Part shown: positions 20,436 through 28,131 of the stretch, piece by piece | How the letters are laid out: the number at the start of each line of letters is the position of its first letter | How positions within the stretch are numbered: the first letter of the stretch is position 1 | NCBI RefSeq assembly: GCF_008932115.1 | Contig: NZ_CP044543.1 | Span: 4,470,501 to 4,534,500 of the forward strand | Direction: 5' to 3' | From: Bradyrhizobium betae | Lineage (GTDB): Bacteria > Pseudomonadota > Alphaproteobacteria > Rhizobiales > Xanthobacteraceae | DNA: 64,000 bases | Made by a program: the position numbers and the translations under genes | Notes under the pieces: model-generated | Database searches by the model: none | Told to the model about the DNA's origin: nothing | What the model saw: only the letters and a program-made list of their open reading frames with translations

Positions 20436-21617
20436 ATGCTCAATAGTCTGGATCTCGAAGGCCGTCCTGAGGATACCAGGGTCGTCGTTGCCATGTCGGG
20501 CGGCGTCGATTCCTCGACCACGGCTGCGCTGCTGAAGGCGCAAGGCTATGACGTCGTCGGCATCACGCTGCAGCTCTACGACCATGGCGCGGCGACGCAT
20601 CGCAAGGGCGCCTGCTGCGCTGGCCAGGACATCCACGACGCCCGCGACGTCGCCGCCAAGCTCGGCATTCCCCATTACGTGCTCGACTACGAGGATCGCT
20701 TTCGCGAGTCCGTCATCGACAACTTCGCCGACAGCTACGCGCTCGGCGAGACGCCGGTGCCGTGCATCGAGTGCAACCGCAGCGTCAAGTTCCGCGACCT
20801 CCTGAAGACCGCGCGCGAGCTCGGCGCGCAGGCGCTCGCCACCGGCCATTACGTCGCCTCGCGCCGCCAGGGCGACGGTTCGCGCGCGCTGGTCTGCGCC
20901 GCCGACAGCGACCGCGACCAGAGCTATTTCCTGTTCGCGACCACGCAGTCACAGCTCGACTTCCTGCGCTTCCCGCTCGGCGACATGACCAAGCCCGAGA
21001 CGCGCGAGCTGGCGCGCCGCTTCGGGCTCAGCGTTGCCGACAAGCACGACAGCCAGGACATCTGCTTCGTGCCGACCGGGCGCTATACCGACATCATCAC
21101 CCGCCTGCGTCCGAACGCGATGGACCCCGGCGATATCGTCGATCTCGACGGCCGCGTGCTCGGCCGCCACAACGGCATCGCCAATTTCACCATCGGCCAG
21201 CGCCGCGGCCTCGGCATCGCCGCCCATGCGCCGCTGTTCGTGGTGCGGCTGGATGCCGCCAACCGCCGCGTCGTCGTCGGCCCGCGCGATGCGCTGAGGA
21301 TGCACCGCATCAGCCTGCGCGACGTCAACTGGATCGGTGGCGGCGACATCGACCGCGCCATCGGCGATGGCCTCGAAATGTTCGTGCGCGTGCGCTCGAC
21401 CCGCGCGCCGCAGCCGGCGTGGCTGCGCGGCGGCAATGGCCATTACGAGGTCGAGCTCGTCGCCGGTGAGGAGGGCGTCTCGCCCGGCCAGGCCTGCGTG
21501 TTCTACGACGCGCCCAGCGGCCAGGCCCGCGTGCTCGGCGGCGGCTTCATCCAGAGCGCCGCGGCGAAGATCGCGAGCAACCCAGCGCGGCCGCTCGCCG
21601 AAGCCGTGCGCGGCTAA
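20436..21617 (+). CDS. mnmA: tRNA-specific 2-thiouridylase MnmA
   Basis: A 393-residue enzyme that thiolates U34 of tRNA Lys, Glu and Gln in the cytoplasm. The PP-loop is AMSGGVDSS (residues about 19-27). The catalytic cysteines are in [13 protein letters not shown] and [18 protein letters not shown] and GPRDAL mark the C-terminal domains. ATG 20436 is chosen; upstream in-frame sequence to 20289 has no family similarity. Confidence 0.95.
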   Translation: MLNSLDLEGRPEDTRVVVAMSGGVDSSTTAALLKAQGYDVVGITLQLYDHGAATHRKGACCAGQDIHDARDVAAKLGIPHYVLDYEDRFRESVIDNFADSYALGETPVPCIECNRSVKFRDLLKTARELGAQALATGHYVASRRQGDGSRALVCAADSDRDQSYFLFATTQSQLDFLRFPLGDMTKPETRELARRFGLSVADKHDSQDICFVPTGRYTDIITRLRPNAMDPGDIVDLDGRVLGRHNGIANFTIGQRRGLGIAAHAPLFVVRLDAANRRVVVGPRDALRMHRISLRDVNWIGGGDIDRAIGDGLEMFVRVRSTRAPQPAWLRGGNGHYEVELVAGEEGVSPGQACVFYDAPSGQARVLGGGFIQSAAAKIASNPARPLAEAVRG

Positions 21618-21642
21618 AAAAAATCAGAGCAGGGCAGGGGGC

Positions 21643-22281
21643 ATGGCAGCAGACATCTCGCGGGTCGGGGTCGAGAAGGCCTATGGCCGCTGGGCGCCGG
21701 TGTACGATCTCGTGTTCGGCAAGGTGTTCGATGCCGGCCGGCAGTCGACCATCGCCGAGGCCGACCGCATCGGCGGCCGCATTCTCGACGTCGGCGTCGG
21801 CACCGGGCTTTCGCTGTCCGATTATTCGCGCACCACCAAGATCTGCGGCGTCGACATTTCCGAGCCCATGCTGCGCAAGGCGCAGGCGCGCGTGCGCGCG
21901 ATGCGGCTGAGCAATGTCGAAGTGCTCTCGGTGATGGACGCCAAGAACCTCGCCTTCCCGGAAAACGTCTTCGACGCGGTGGTGGCGCAATACGTCATCA
22001 CCGCCGTGCCCGATCCCGAAGGCACGCTCGACGAGTTCGTGCGCGTGCTCAAGCCCGGCGGCGAACTGATCCTCGTCAACCACATCGGCGCCGAGAGCGG
22101 CCCCCGAAAGCTGTTCGAGCTCGCCTTCGCCCCTATCGCCCGCCGCCTCGGCTGGCGCCCGGAATTCCCGTGGCAGCGCCTGGTCGATTGGGCCGCAAAG
22201 CACGGCGGCGTCACGCTGACCGAGCGGAGGCCCATGCCGCCGATGGGCCATTTCTCGCTGATCCGCTACCACAAGGCGTGA
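21643..22281 (+). CDS. pmtA: class I SAM methyltransferase, PmtA-type phospholipid N-methyltransferase
   Basis: A 212-residue protein. EKAYGRWAPVYDLVFG at the N-terminus, SAM-binding ILDVGVGTGLSL, GVDISEPML and late VNHIGAESGPRKLFE fit the alphaproteobacterial PmtA family. That family methylates phosphatidylethanolamine toward phosphatidylcholine at the inner membrane. It follows mnmA by 25 bases. The alternative is a ubiquinone-type methyltransferase, but the N-terminus favours PmtA. Confidence 0.85.
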   Translation: MAADISRVGVEKAYGRWAPVYDLVFGKVFDAGRQSTIAEADRIGGRILDVGVGTGLSLSDYSRTTKICGVDISEPMLRKAQARVRAMRLSNVEVLSVMDAKNLAFPENVFDAVVAQYVITAVPDPEGTLDEFVRVLKPGGELILVNHIGAESGPRKLFELAFAPIARRLGWRPEFPWQRLVDWAAKHGGVTLTERRPMPPMGHFSLIRYHKA

Positions 22282-22315
22282 TAGAGCACCGCCCGCGATA
22301 TCTCGCGAGTGACTC

Positions 22316-22395
22316 CGTCATTGCGAGCGGAGCGAAGCAATCCAGAATCCCACCGCGGAAAGACTCTGGATTGCTTCGCTGCGCTCGCAATGACG
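22316..22395. repeat. palindromic repeat (GTCATTGCGAGCG type)
   Basis: Long inverted arms CGTCATTGCGAGCGGAGCG...AGCAATCCAGA and TCTGGATTGCTTCGCT...GCTCGCAATGACG, about 32 bases each. A dispersed family found widely in Bradyrhizobium. Confidence 0.8.
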
Positions 22396-22475
22396 AGGGA
22401 ACACCGGGGATCAATCCCCCCGATCACATCGCGTTTCCCTGGGAACATCGCCGCCGCCCCGCGCGTTCCCCTCCC

Positions 22476-22961
22476 ATGCGCACCCCATCAAACATCATCC
22501 TGGCCAGCCTGCTGATCGCCGCCTCGGGCGCCGCGATCGCGCAGGCCCCGCCGGCTCCTGCGACGCCGCCGCAACAGACCGCGCCGCCATCCCCGCAGCG
22601 CGCGGCCGGCTGCGCGCCCTCGGACCGCATGACCACCGCCCCCGACGGCACCGCCACCACGGGCCAGTCCCGGGAACCGCTCGGCGACAAGCTCGCCAAG
22701 ACCGACGGCGTGCTCTGCCCGCCCAGCGGCGTCGACCCCGACATGCACGCCCCGGCCCCCTCGACCGGCGCCACCACCCCAGTGATCCCGCCCCCGGCAG
22801 CCCCGGCGGCGACCCCACCATCCGCCCGAAATAAGCCGGTCCTTCCTTCGCCTCTACCCGCCTGCGGGGAGAGGCCGAAATACGCGCCAAAGCGCGGATT
22901 TCGGGTGAGGGGGACTCTCCGCGAGTCTGGTGCTGAAAGAGACACGAGTTCAGGGAGCTAA
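22476..22961 (+). CDS. small exported Pro/Ala-rich protein with repeat-derived tail
   Basis: A 161-residue frame. Residues 1-23 form a signal peptide (NIILASLLIAASGAAIAQ). The mature part is Pro/Ala/Thr-rich with two cysteines (AAGCAPSDRM, VLCPPSG). From about residue 122 the frame reads through a dispersed repeat (LPSPLPACGERPKYAPKRGF), so the natural C-terminus probably lay near there. Function is unknown. Confidence 0.55.
   Translation: MRTPSNIILASLLIAASGAAIAQAPPAPATPPQQTAPPSPQRAAGCAPSDRMTTAPDGTATTGQSREPLGDKLAKTDGVLCPPSGVDPDMHAPAPSTGATTPVIPPPAAPAATPPSARNKPVLPSPLPACGERPKYAPKRGFRVRGTLRESGAERDTSSGS
22841..22945. repeat. dispersed repeat (TACCCGCCTGCGGGGAGAGG...GGTGAGGGGGACTCTCCGCG type)
   Basis: Contains CGCCTGCGGGGAGAGGCC, GATTTCGGGTGAGGGGG and ACTCTCCGCGAGTC, the hallmark of a repeat often found at gene ends in this group. 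It overlaps the 3' end of the preceding frame. Confidence 0.6.
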
Positions 22962-23011
22962 ACGGCGCGATTCCGGCATCGAAATCCCACCGCCAATCGC
23001 CCCTACCTTGC

Positions 23012-23041
23012 TTGACAGCCCGCCGCCCCCTTCCTTATATG
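23012..23041 (+). promoter_or_regulatory. sigma-70 type promoter of tRNA-Met
   Basis: TTGACA at 23012-23017 and TATATG at 23036-23041 with an 18-base spacer (17 if TTATAT is used), about 45 bases before the tRNA. Confidence 0.7.
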
Positions 23042-23086
23042 CCGCGCGTTCGCGAGATCGGCCGTAACAGCCGTTCGCGACCCTGT

Positions 23087-23163
23087 GGCGGGGTAGCTCA
23101 GCTGGTTAGAGCACGGGAATCATAATCCTGGGGTCGGGGGTTCGAGTCCCTCCCCCGCTACCA
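23087..23163 (+). tRNA. tRNA-Met (CAU), encoded CCA
   Basis: A 77-base cloverleaf. The acceptor stem pairs GGCGGGG with CCCCGCT (one G-U pair). The D arm begins TAGCTCAG, anticodon CAT lies in the loop ATCATAA, and the T loop is TTCGAGT. The final CCA is encoded. It most resembles elongator tRNA-Met; a tRNA-Ile2 with modified C34 would share the anticodon. All genes downstream look accessory, so its 3' end is a plausible integration site. Confidence 0.93.
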
Positions 23164-23374
23164 AGATTCCATCGTATAATCAATGTCTTGCCCGTTTCGT
23201 CAGCGAAGTCTTTGCTGGCTCCACGCCGCCCGTACAAATTCCGTACAAACCTGGGCGCGATTTCAGGCCCGAGAGTCCTTGGTAGGCGATCCTTATCAGG
23301 CACATTCGTCGGCAGATGTACCTGATAGAGAACATCGCCGAGTCGTTGCTTCCTGACGCGCGATCGCTCACGTT
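23164..23374. other. intergenic stretch after the tRNA, no gene seen
   Basis: This region contains a short direct repeat, CCGTACAAATTCCGTACAAA. The reverse frame across it also reads through the tRNA and is not credible. No integrase is visible. I found no second copy of the tRNA 3' end elsewhere in the window by reading. Confidence 0.5.
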
Positions 23375-23749
23375 ATGAGTATGAGAGCCAAAGACAACGA
23401 GAAGGTGGACGACGCGGTGACCGCGCGGCTGCGCCAGATCGCCGACGCCAATCCGGAGATCCCGGTCGAAATCGGCGGCGGTCTGTCGGCTTGCCTTCTC
23501 GATATCGAGGCGCTGGCGATGCCGCCTTGCCCGGTCTTCGACGCCGCTGCACGCGCGGCCGCAAACTCGGCTGGCCTGTCACACGACGAGATCGACGACA
23601 TGCTCGGACCCGACGAGGCGACGCGAGCCGAGCAGCCCACCGACGCGGACGAGGGCGGCTTTGTTGCCGATCGCGAGCCGGGCGAGAGCGACGACGATTA
23701 TCGCGCCCGCGTCGCGCACGTCAGGCGCCTTTTCCCGGACGATCCGTAG
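23375..23749 (+). CDS. acidic hypothetical protein
   Basis: A 124-residue acidic protein. The N-terminal half (VDDAVTARLRQIADANPEIP) is helical; the C-terminal half is Asp/Glu-rich, with EPGESDDDYRARVAHVRRLF. That end resembles the DESDDEYVARLAAELP segment near the start of the protein at 24589-24894, so the two may share a short motif. It is the first gene after the tRNA. Function is unknown. Confidence 0.55.
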   Translation: MSMRAKDNEKVDDAVTARLRQIADANPEIPVEIGGGLSACLLDIEALAMPPCPVFDAAARAAANSAGLSHDEIDDMLGPDEATRAEQPTDADEGGFVADREPGESDDDYRARVAHVRRLFPDDP

Positions 23750-23817
23750 CCCGCGCGTCCGTACGTGCCGTCGCGCAGTCGAGGGGGTGAGCGATTTTAC
23801 GCCTGATGCCCTCTGAA

Positions 23818-23855
23818 ATACGGATTTCTACACCTCGATACGGATTTCTACACCT
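23818..23855. repeat. 18-bp direct repeat, period 20
   Basis: ATACGGATTTCTACACCT occurs at 23818-23835 and again at 23838-23855 with two bases between. It lies in the non-coding space 23750-23987 beside a long palindrome; iteron-like, but only two copies. Confidence 0.8.
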
Positions 23856-23896
23856 GAGCGCGCCGGATCCCAGGGCGCTGATCGGGTGATGCTCGC

Positions 23897-23926
23897 GTTA
23901 TACTATTTTCGCGAAAATGGTATAAC
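23897..23926. promoter_or_regulatory. 30-bp near-perfect palindrome
   Basis: Arms GTTATACTATTTTCG and CGAAAATGGTATAAC are complementary at 14 of 15 positions with no spacer. It lies in the intergenic space 23750-23987. Its size suits a dimeric DNA-binding protein: an operator, a replication or partition site, or a recombination site. The neighbourhood does not decide which. Confidence 0.6.
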
Positions 23927-23987
23927 TGATGGCGCCGACTGAAGCCGCGCCTTTTGGATACCCAAGTTGCGTTAGCTTCCCGTTCGC

Positions 23988-24242
23988 CTACGAGAGCCAC
24001 CAGAAGTTGTCCACGCACAGCGCCCATTCCAGGTGCTCGTCGATCCAGAGGACGACATCCGTCCGGATCACGCCGTACCGACTCTCGGGGCGTCCGATCA
24101 GCACGGCATCCGGCCGCGAGAAAGACGGCGCGAAGGACCAGTCGAACAGCGTCCGCTGTCTTATCCGCATATCGATCTCGTCTCGGCGCGGGCGCCATCC
24201 CGTCTGCATGCGCTCCAGCAGGCGCTCCATCTCAGGCGTCAT
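23988..24242 (-). CDS. hypothetical protein, last gene of the AAA+ ATPase operon
   Basis: An 84-residue protein with a basic N-terminal helix (MERLLERMQTGWRPRRDEID) and a Trp-rich C-terminus (VVLWIDEHLEWALCVDNFWW). No family recognised. Its ATG overlaps the stop of the upstream gene (ATGA), so it is coupled to a string of small minus-strand genes behind the AAA+ ATPase. Confidence 0.65.
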   Translation of the reverse strand: MTPEMERLLERMQTGWRPRRDEIDMRIRQRTLFDWSFAPSFSRPDAVLIGRPESRYGVIRTDVVLWIDEHLEWALCVDNFWWLS

Positions 24243-24592
24243 TCGTCCTCCTCGGAGCCTTTCTCCAGCAGCGACCTCATCACGTTCCGAACGATCACCT
24301 TCCCCGCGAGCGATTGCGCGCGCGCATCGTCACCGAGCACGTACCGCTCGGCCTCGTCGGCCGTCATCAGCTTGCCCGTCCACTCGTCCTTGATCGTGCC
24401 TCCGACCTCCGCAACTGCGGCGATGAGATCGCACAGCGCCTCCTTCTGCGCTGGGCTGTCGTCCTGCAGCGCCGCGCTCATCGAGCGGGGGCCGGCCGCG
24501 TGGTAGCGTTCCAGCGCCAGCCGCACCGGCTCGCTCGGATAGTGGACCTCTTTGATCGTGCCCCATTTCAGGGCCAGATAGTCGTCGCTCAT
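24239..24592 (-). CDS. hypothetical protein in the AAA+ ATPase operon
   Basis: A 117-residue, mostly helical protein (VRLALERYHAAGPRSMSAAL, EALCDLIAAVAEVGGTIKDE). Overlaps both neighbours by four bases, indicating one transcript with coupled translation. Function is unknown. Confidence 0.65.
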   Translation of the reverse strand: MSDDYLALKWGTIKEVHYPSEPVRLALERYHAAGPRSMSAALQDDSPAQKEALCDLIAAVAEVGGTIKDEWTGKLMTADEAERYVLGDDARAQSLAGKVIVRNVMRSLLEKGSEEDE

Positions 24593-24894
24593 CGGTCACT
24601 CTCCTGGACGGCGCCGCACATCTTGGCGAGAAGCTCGACCGTGGCGAACAGGCCGAGCTTCTCCCAGTCCGGGACTGGGTTCGCCTTGAATTCGATCTCG
24701 CCGCCTTCGCCGACGACCTGCCAGGCGCGGACGGTGCCGTCCGGCGCCAGCCGGATGTTCGCGAGGATCAGGTCGTCAGGTCCCGGATCGAATGCGACGA
24801 TGATCTCGATGCCGGGCTTCGGAGGCAGCTCAGCGGCCAAGCGCGCGACGTACTCATCGTCGGACTCGTCTGGATTTCGCGGGCTCATTGCCAT
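24589..24894 (-). CDS. hypothetical protein in the AAA+ ATPase operon
   Basis: A 101-residue acidic protein. The N-terminal ESDDEYVARLAAELPPKPG resembles the end of the protein at 23375-23749; a beta-rich stretch follows (IEIIVAFDPGPDDLILANI, GTVRAWQVVGEG). Overlaps the next gene by four bases. Function is unknown. Confidence 0.65.
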   Translation of the reverse strand: MAMSPRNPDESDDEYVARLAAELPPKPGIEIIVAFDPGPDDLILANIRLAPDGTVRAWQVVGEGGEIEFKANPVPDWEKLGLFATVELLAKMCGAVQESDR

Positions 24895-24898
24895 GTCG

Positions 24899-25181
24899 TC
24901 AGTCCTCCTTTCGCCATCCGACGGCCTTAACTAGGCGCCAGACCCGATCTTCGCCGACCTGGACCATGCGCCAGACCAGCATATGCGCGCCCGGGTATCC
25001 CGTGCCCAGCAGCAGCGAGGGCGGTGGCCATCCGTCGTAGTCGTGATGGAATAGCGCCCACGACGATGCCGTCGTCACGACGCTCGACGTCGAGCAGCGC
25101 CATCCGGCCTTCGAGTGACATCGTCTCGACGTCATCGCCGTCCACGCGCAGGACCAGCTCGACTCTGTGCTCGCTCATCAT
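24899..25181 (-). pseudogene. hypothetical protein interrupted by a frameshift
   Basis: The start MSEHRVELVLRVDGDDVETM (from ATG 25178 or 25181) runs about 42 codons to DDGIVVGA. The continuation that fits the operon is then in another frame (LFHHDYDGWPPPSLLLGTGY ... VGWRKED), ending just before the next gene. Joining the two gives a coherent ~93-residue protein. This is either a real single-base frameshift near 25055 or a sequencing error. Its start overlaps the stop of the upstream gene. Confidence 0.55.
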
Positions 25182-25498
25182 GCGTCCACTCCGTCGATCG
25201 GGACCTCCTCGCCGGCGGGCTCGCCGAGCTTCCAGAGCCTGTTCTGCGATCGGGCCCACCGTCCTTTGCGGTCGAGCCACAGGATCGGCGACGTGGTCGC
25301 GTCCTTGCCGTCCAACAGGTACGGGTGACCGGTCGCACGTCCGATCAGCGTCATCTCATATTCGCCGCTCGGGCCGCGCGTGATGGTCGCCACCCATCCA
25401 GAGAGCCGCGGCGCGGCCGTCAGCTGCTCCGCCGGCGGCTGCTCGCCGCGCATGTAGGCCGCCATGTCGTTCTGCAGCGCCTTCTCTTCCAGTGACAT
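25178..25498 (-). CDS. DUF6634-like small protein
   Basis: A 106-residue protein whose core matches, as I recall it, the DUF6634 family of rhizobial accessory regions: APRLSGWVATI, LIGRATGHPYLLDG, PILWLDRKGRWARS and NRLWKLGEPAG. Function is unknown. It lies one base after the ATPase stop and so is probably translated with it. Confidence 0.55.
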   Translation of the reverse strand: MSLEEKALQNDMAAYMRGEQPPAEQLTAAPRLSGWVATITRGPSGEYEMTLIGRATGHPYLLDGKDATTSPILWLDRKGRWARSQNRLWKLGEPAGEEVPIDGVDA

Positions 25499-25499
25499 A

Positions 25500-27299
25500 T
25501 CAGTGCCTCCGTGCGCAGTTGTCGCGTGCTTCCAGCGTCGCCGAAACGAGACGCTGCAGCTTGCGCATCGAAAACCTCTCGCTGGCCCAGGCGCGGCCGA
25601 TGATCTCCAGCTCGTCTGGCGCGAGCGGATGGTCGTGGGCGCGGGCCTCGTCCTCGGCGGCGAGGTCGCGCATCACCAGCGCCGCCAGCTTCGGCAAGTG
25701 CGCCAGGGTGGGAGCAGGGATCCTGATCACCCTGAACCGGTCGCGCAGCTGCGACGGCAACTTCTCGACGGAGTTGGCGGTTGCACAGTGCAACACGTGG
25801 CTGAGGTCTAGTACCGCATCGATCCCGCTCTCGGGATATTGACGTGAAGTTTCAACCTCAAGGTGAGGCGTAATCGCGCTCCATAGGTTGCCGTTGTGGT
25901 GGGACTCGCCGGCCTTGTCGATTTCGTCCGTCATGCAGATGGGGTTGGCGGTTTTCGACATCAGGATCGCGCGCGCCGGCACGCTCGCTTGCGCCGACGA
26001 CCAACCCTTCGGAGTTCCAGAATACATGCCGTCGAATGAGCTCGCGGCATCGAACCGCGAAATGAACATCTGCGGCGAAATCAGCTCTGCTAAGCGTCTG
26101 ACGATCCGCGACTTGCCGGTGCCGGGCTGGCTCAGCAACAGGGTCGGCTTCATCCGGGCCGGCTCCCCGCTTCGCAGGTCCTGCGTCAGCATCGCGACCT
26201 CGCGGAACGCATGCGGATACTCGGCCTGCAGGCGCTCGCGCACCTCGGCGGCGTCTCGGCACACCACGAGCGGCAGCGGCTCGTCACGCAGATCGCGCCA
26301 CGCCTGCGGCAGGCCCTTCTCCTCCGCGCGGTCCTTGCGCATCACGATGACCGTGGGCTGCACGGGCGTCGTCGGCTGCTCATCCTGCCCGTCGAAATCC
26401 TCGCACGAAAAATCTTCGGGGTAGGCGATCTTCGACGTCTCCCTTTCGGCGATCCGAAAAATCGACACCGGCGCCGTTGAGTCGGTCCATTCGCCGCGCG
26501 CCGCCATCCACCAGACGTGCAGGCGGTCCCGCAGCAGCCGCAGACGGTTGGCATCGATGGCAGCGCGGCTGTTCAGCAGCCACGAGAGCTGCGGCAGTAC
26601 AGCGTTGAACGACTCCGGACGCTCCGGATCGCAGATCAACATCTGCCACCCGATGGCCAGGTCGCCGCACTCGCCCATGCGCTGATCGAACAGCTCTTCG
26701 ACGAGCCACGCGATCCGGACCCGCTGCTTCTTGCGGTCGAGGTCCCGGGCCGGCGGTGTGATGCCGAGCGAGCCGGCCATGCGCACGGTCGTCTTGCACA
26801 GGTGGTCGAATGCTTCGTCCCAGCGGTCCTGCTCGAGCAGTTGCACGCAGACAGGCGCGTCGGCGGGTGCCTTTTCCTTGGCCCATTCGATATCAGCCAT
26901 CCGGAAAAACTCCGTCAGTCCGCCCTCGATGAACTGCGCGGCCTTCCAAGTCTCCAGCCGGGTCATCGCCTCGGACATGTCGGCGTCAGCGTGCTTGAGG
27001 AGTCCTTGGGCGCCGGCGACGATCTCCCATCGCTTCACCGTGCTGGTGGCCGGCTGCAGCGCCAGCAGCTTCCACGCGCAGGCCAGCACGGCGTCGGACT
27101 CGAGGGCGTCCGCGATCCGCGTCAGAAATTCGGAGCTGGCGTCGCGCAGCGAACCGTCGCGAAGCAGGTTGAGCTCGAGGTCCGGGCGCGTCGCCCGAGT
27201 GCGCGCGATGATGTACCGGGCCGCCTCAGCCCAGGTCGACGAGCAGACGACTCTAGCGAGCCATCCGAGACGGCGCTTGATGCCAGCTTCTGCGGTCAT
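25500..27299 (-). CDS. Lon-like AAA+ ATPase without protease domain
   Basis: A 599-residue protein. Residues 1-310 are helical with no recognised domain. Residues about 380-590 form an AAA+ module: Walker A QPGTGKS (391-397), Walker B ICMTDEIDKAG, sensor-1 Asn in HCATANS, arginine finger region QLRDRFRVI, and a C-terminal lid (ERFSMRKLQRLVSATLEA). The DEIDK block and lid resemble Lon ATPases, but no serine-lysine protease domain follows. It probably remodels a protein or nucleoprotein complex of the element. It heads an operon of five small genes. Confidence 0.75.
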   Translation of the reverse strand: MTAEAGIKRRLGWLARVVCSSTWAEAARYIIARTRATRPDLELNLLRDGSLRDASSEFLTRIADALESDAVLACAWKLLALQPATSTVKRWEIVAGAQGLLKHADADMSEAMTRLETWKAAQFIEGGLTEFFRMADIEWAKEKAPADAPVCVQLLEQDRWDEAFDHLCKTTVRMAGSLGITPPARDLDRKKQRVRIAWLVEELFDQRMGECGDLAIGWQMLICDPERPESFNAVLPQLSWLLNSRAAIDANRLRLLRDRLHVWWMAARGEWTDSTAPVSIFRIAERETSKIAYPEDFSCEDFDGQDEQPTTPVQPTVIVMRKDRAEEKGLPQAWRDLRDEPLPLVVCRDAAEVRERLQAEYPHAFREVAMLTQDLRSGEPARMKPTLLLSQPGTGKSRIVRRLAELISPQMFISRFDAASSFDGMYSGTPKGWSSAQASVPARAILMSKTANPICMTDEIDKAGESHHNGNLWSAITPHLEVETSRQYPESGIDAVLDLSHVLHCATANSVEKLPSQLRDRFRVIRIPAPTLAHLPKLAALVMRDLAAEDEARAHDHPLAPDELEIIGRAWASERFSMRKLQRLVSATLEARDNCARRH

Positions 27300-27423
27300 C
27301 GGCGTCCTCCTTTGGTTGCTGGGACGGGGCGCTCTCGGCGCGATCCTCGTCGATCAAGCGGACCAGCTCCGCCACATCCGAGGCCGGCGGGGTAGACGAA
27401 TCCTTGGGATCTGAGTATGCCAT
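27253..27423 (-). CDS. possible small acidic protein upstream of the ATPase
   Basis: A 56-residue frame (MAYSDPKDSSTPPASDVAEL...) that overlaps the ATPase start by 47 bases. The overlap is long for coupled genes and the protein is low-complexity, so this could be chance. It would be the first gene of the minus-strand operon. Confidence 0.3.
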   Translation of the reverse strand: MAYSDPKDSSTPPASDVAELVRLIDEDRAESAPSQQPKEDADDRRSWHQAPSRMAR

Positions 27424-27496
27424 CGTGTGCCAAGATGCCATCATTGGACTGTATCGTCGCCAATTGTTCGACGAAAATCAAGGAGATAGCAGATCG

Positions 27497-27874
27497 ATGG
27501 TTAAGGATTCGAAAAAGAAGGCCGCGAAAACGGGTCCGAATGCCCGCGAGGAAAGAATCGCGCTGCGGGCGCACGCGGACCTGATCGAGATCCTCGACCG
27601 GAGGGCCGAGGAGAAGGGCCAGACCCGCTCCGCCTACATCGAGAGCCTACTGATCGCCTGGGTGAAAGCCGATCCGAGGAACCCGCGCATCGACAACCGT
27701 GGAAAACTCGTCCCGGACGCCCCTACGCCGGCAGAGCTACAGAGGGCGAATCCGCAGCGCTACACGGACCGATGGGTACAATTCAACCGCGCGTTCAACG
27801 CCCTGTTCGGGACCGACGTGCCCCGTGAGTGGCGGGAGGAATGGCAGGAACACTGGCAAACCGAGAGCGAATGA
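27497..27874 (+). CDS. ribbon-helix-helix-like DNA-binding protein
   Basis: A 125-residue protein. The lysine-rich N-terminus is followed by ERIALRAHADLIEILDRRAE and GQTRSAYIESLLIAW, a strand-helix-helix pattern typical of MetJ/Arc-type regulators. The C-terminus is Trp-rich (EWREEWQEHWQ). A clear ribosome site AAGGAGATA lies about 8 bases before ATG 27497. It is divergent from the ATPase operon and may regulate it. Confidence 0.65.
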   Translation: MVKDSKKKAAKTGPNAREERIALRAHADLIEILDRRAEEKGQTRSAYIESLLIAWVKADPRNPRIDNRGKLVPDAPTPAELQRANPQRYTDRWVQFNRAFNALFGTDVPREWREEWQEHWQTESE

Positions 27875-28131
27875 CAATCCGGGTCTAGGATCGTGGTCCT
27901 GAATAGGTCAGTGATTTCAAGGACGATTTTTGGGCTGCCACAATTTGATTGCCACCATATCAGCCATCATTGACGTTCCGGAATTCGGACCATGAGGATC
28001 CGAGTCGAGGATGGTCCCAGGGAAGAGCAGTCCTTGGAACCAGATGGCGTCGTAGCCAGGACGACAGTCGTTCGACGATCGTTATTTACAGTTGCACACG
28101 TGCAGTCTATCCTACACCCAGGGTCGACCGC

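Noticed and set aside
23106..23303. Minus-strand open frame with GSGGGTRTPDPRIMIPVL
   Set aside because: It reads through the antisense strand of the tRNA-Met gene, a well-known false gene type.
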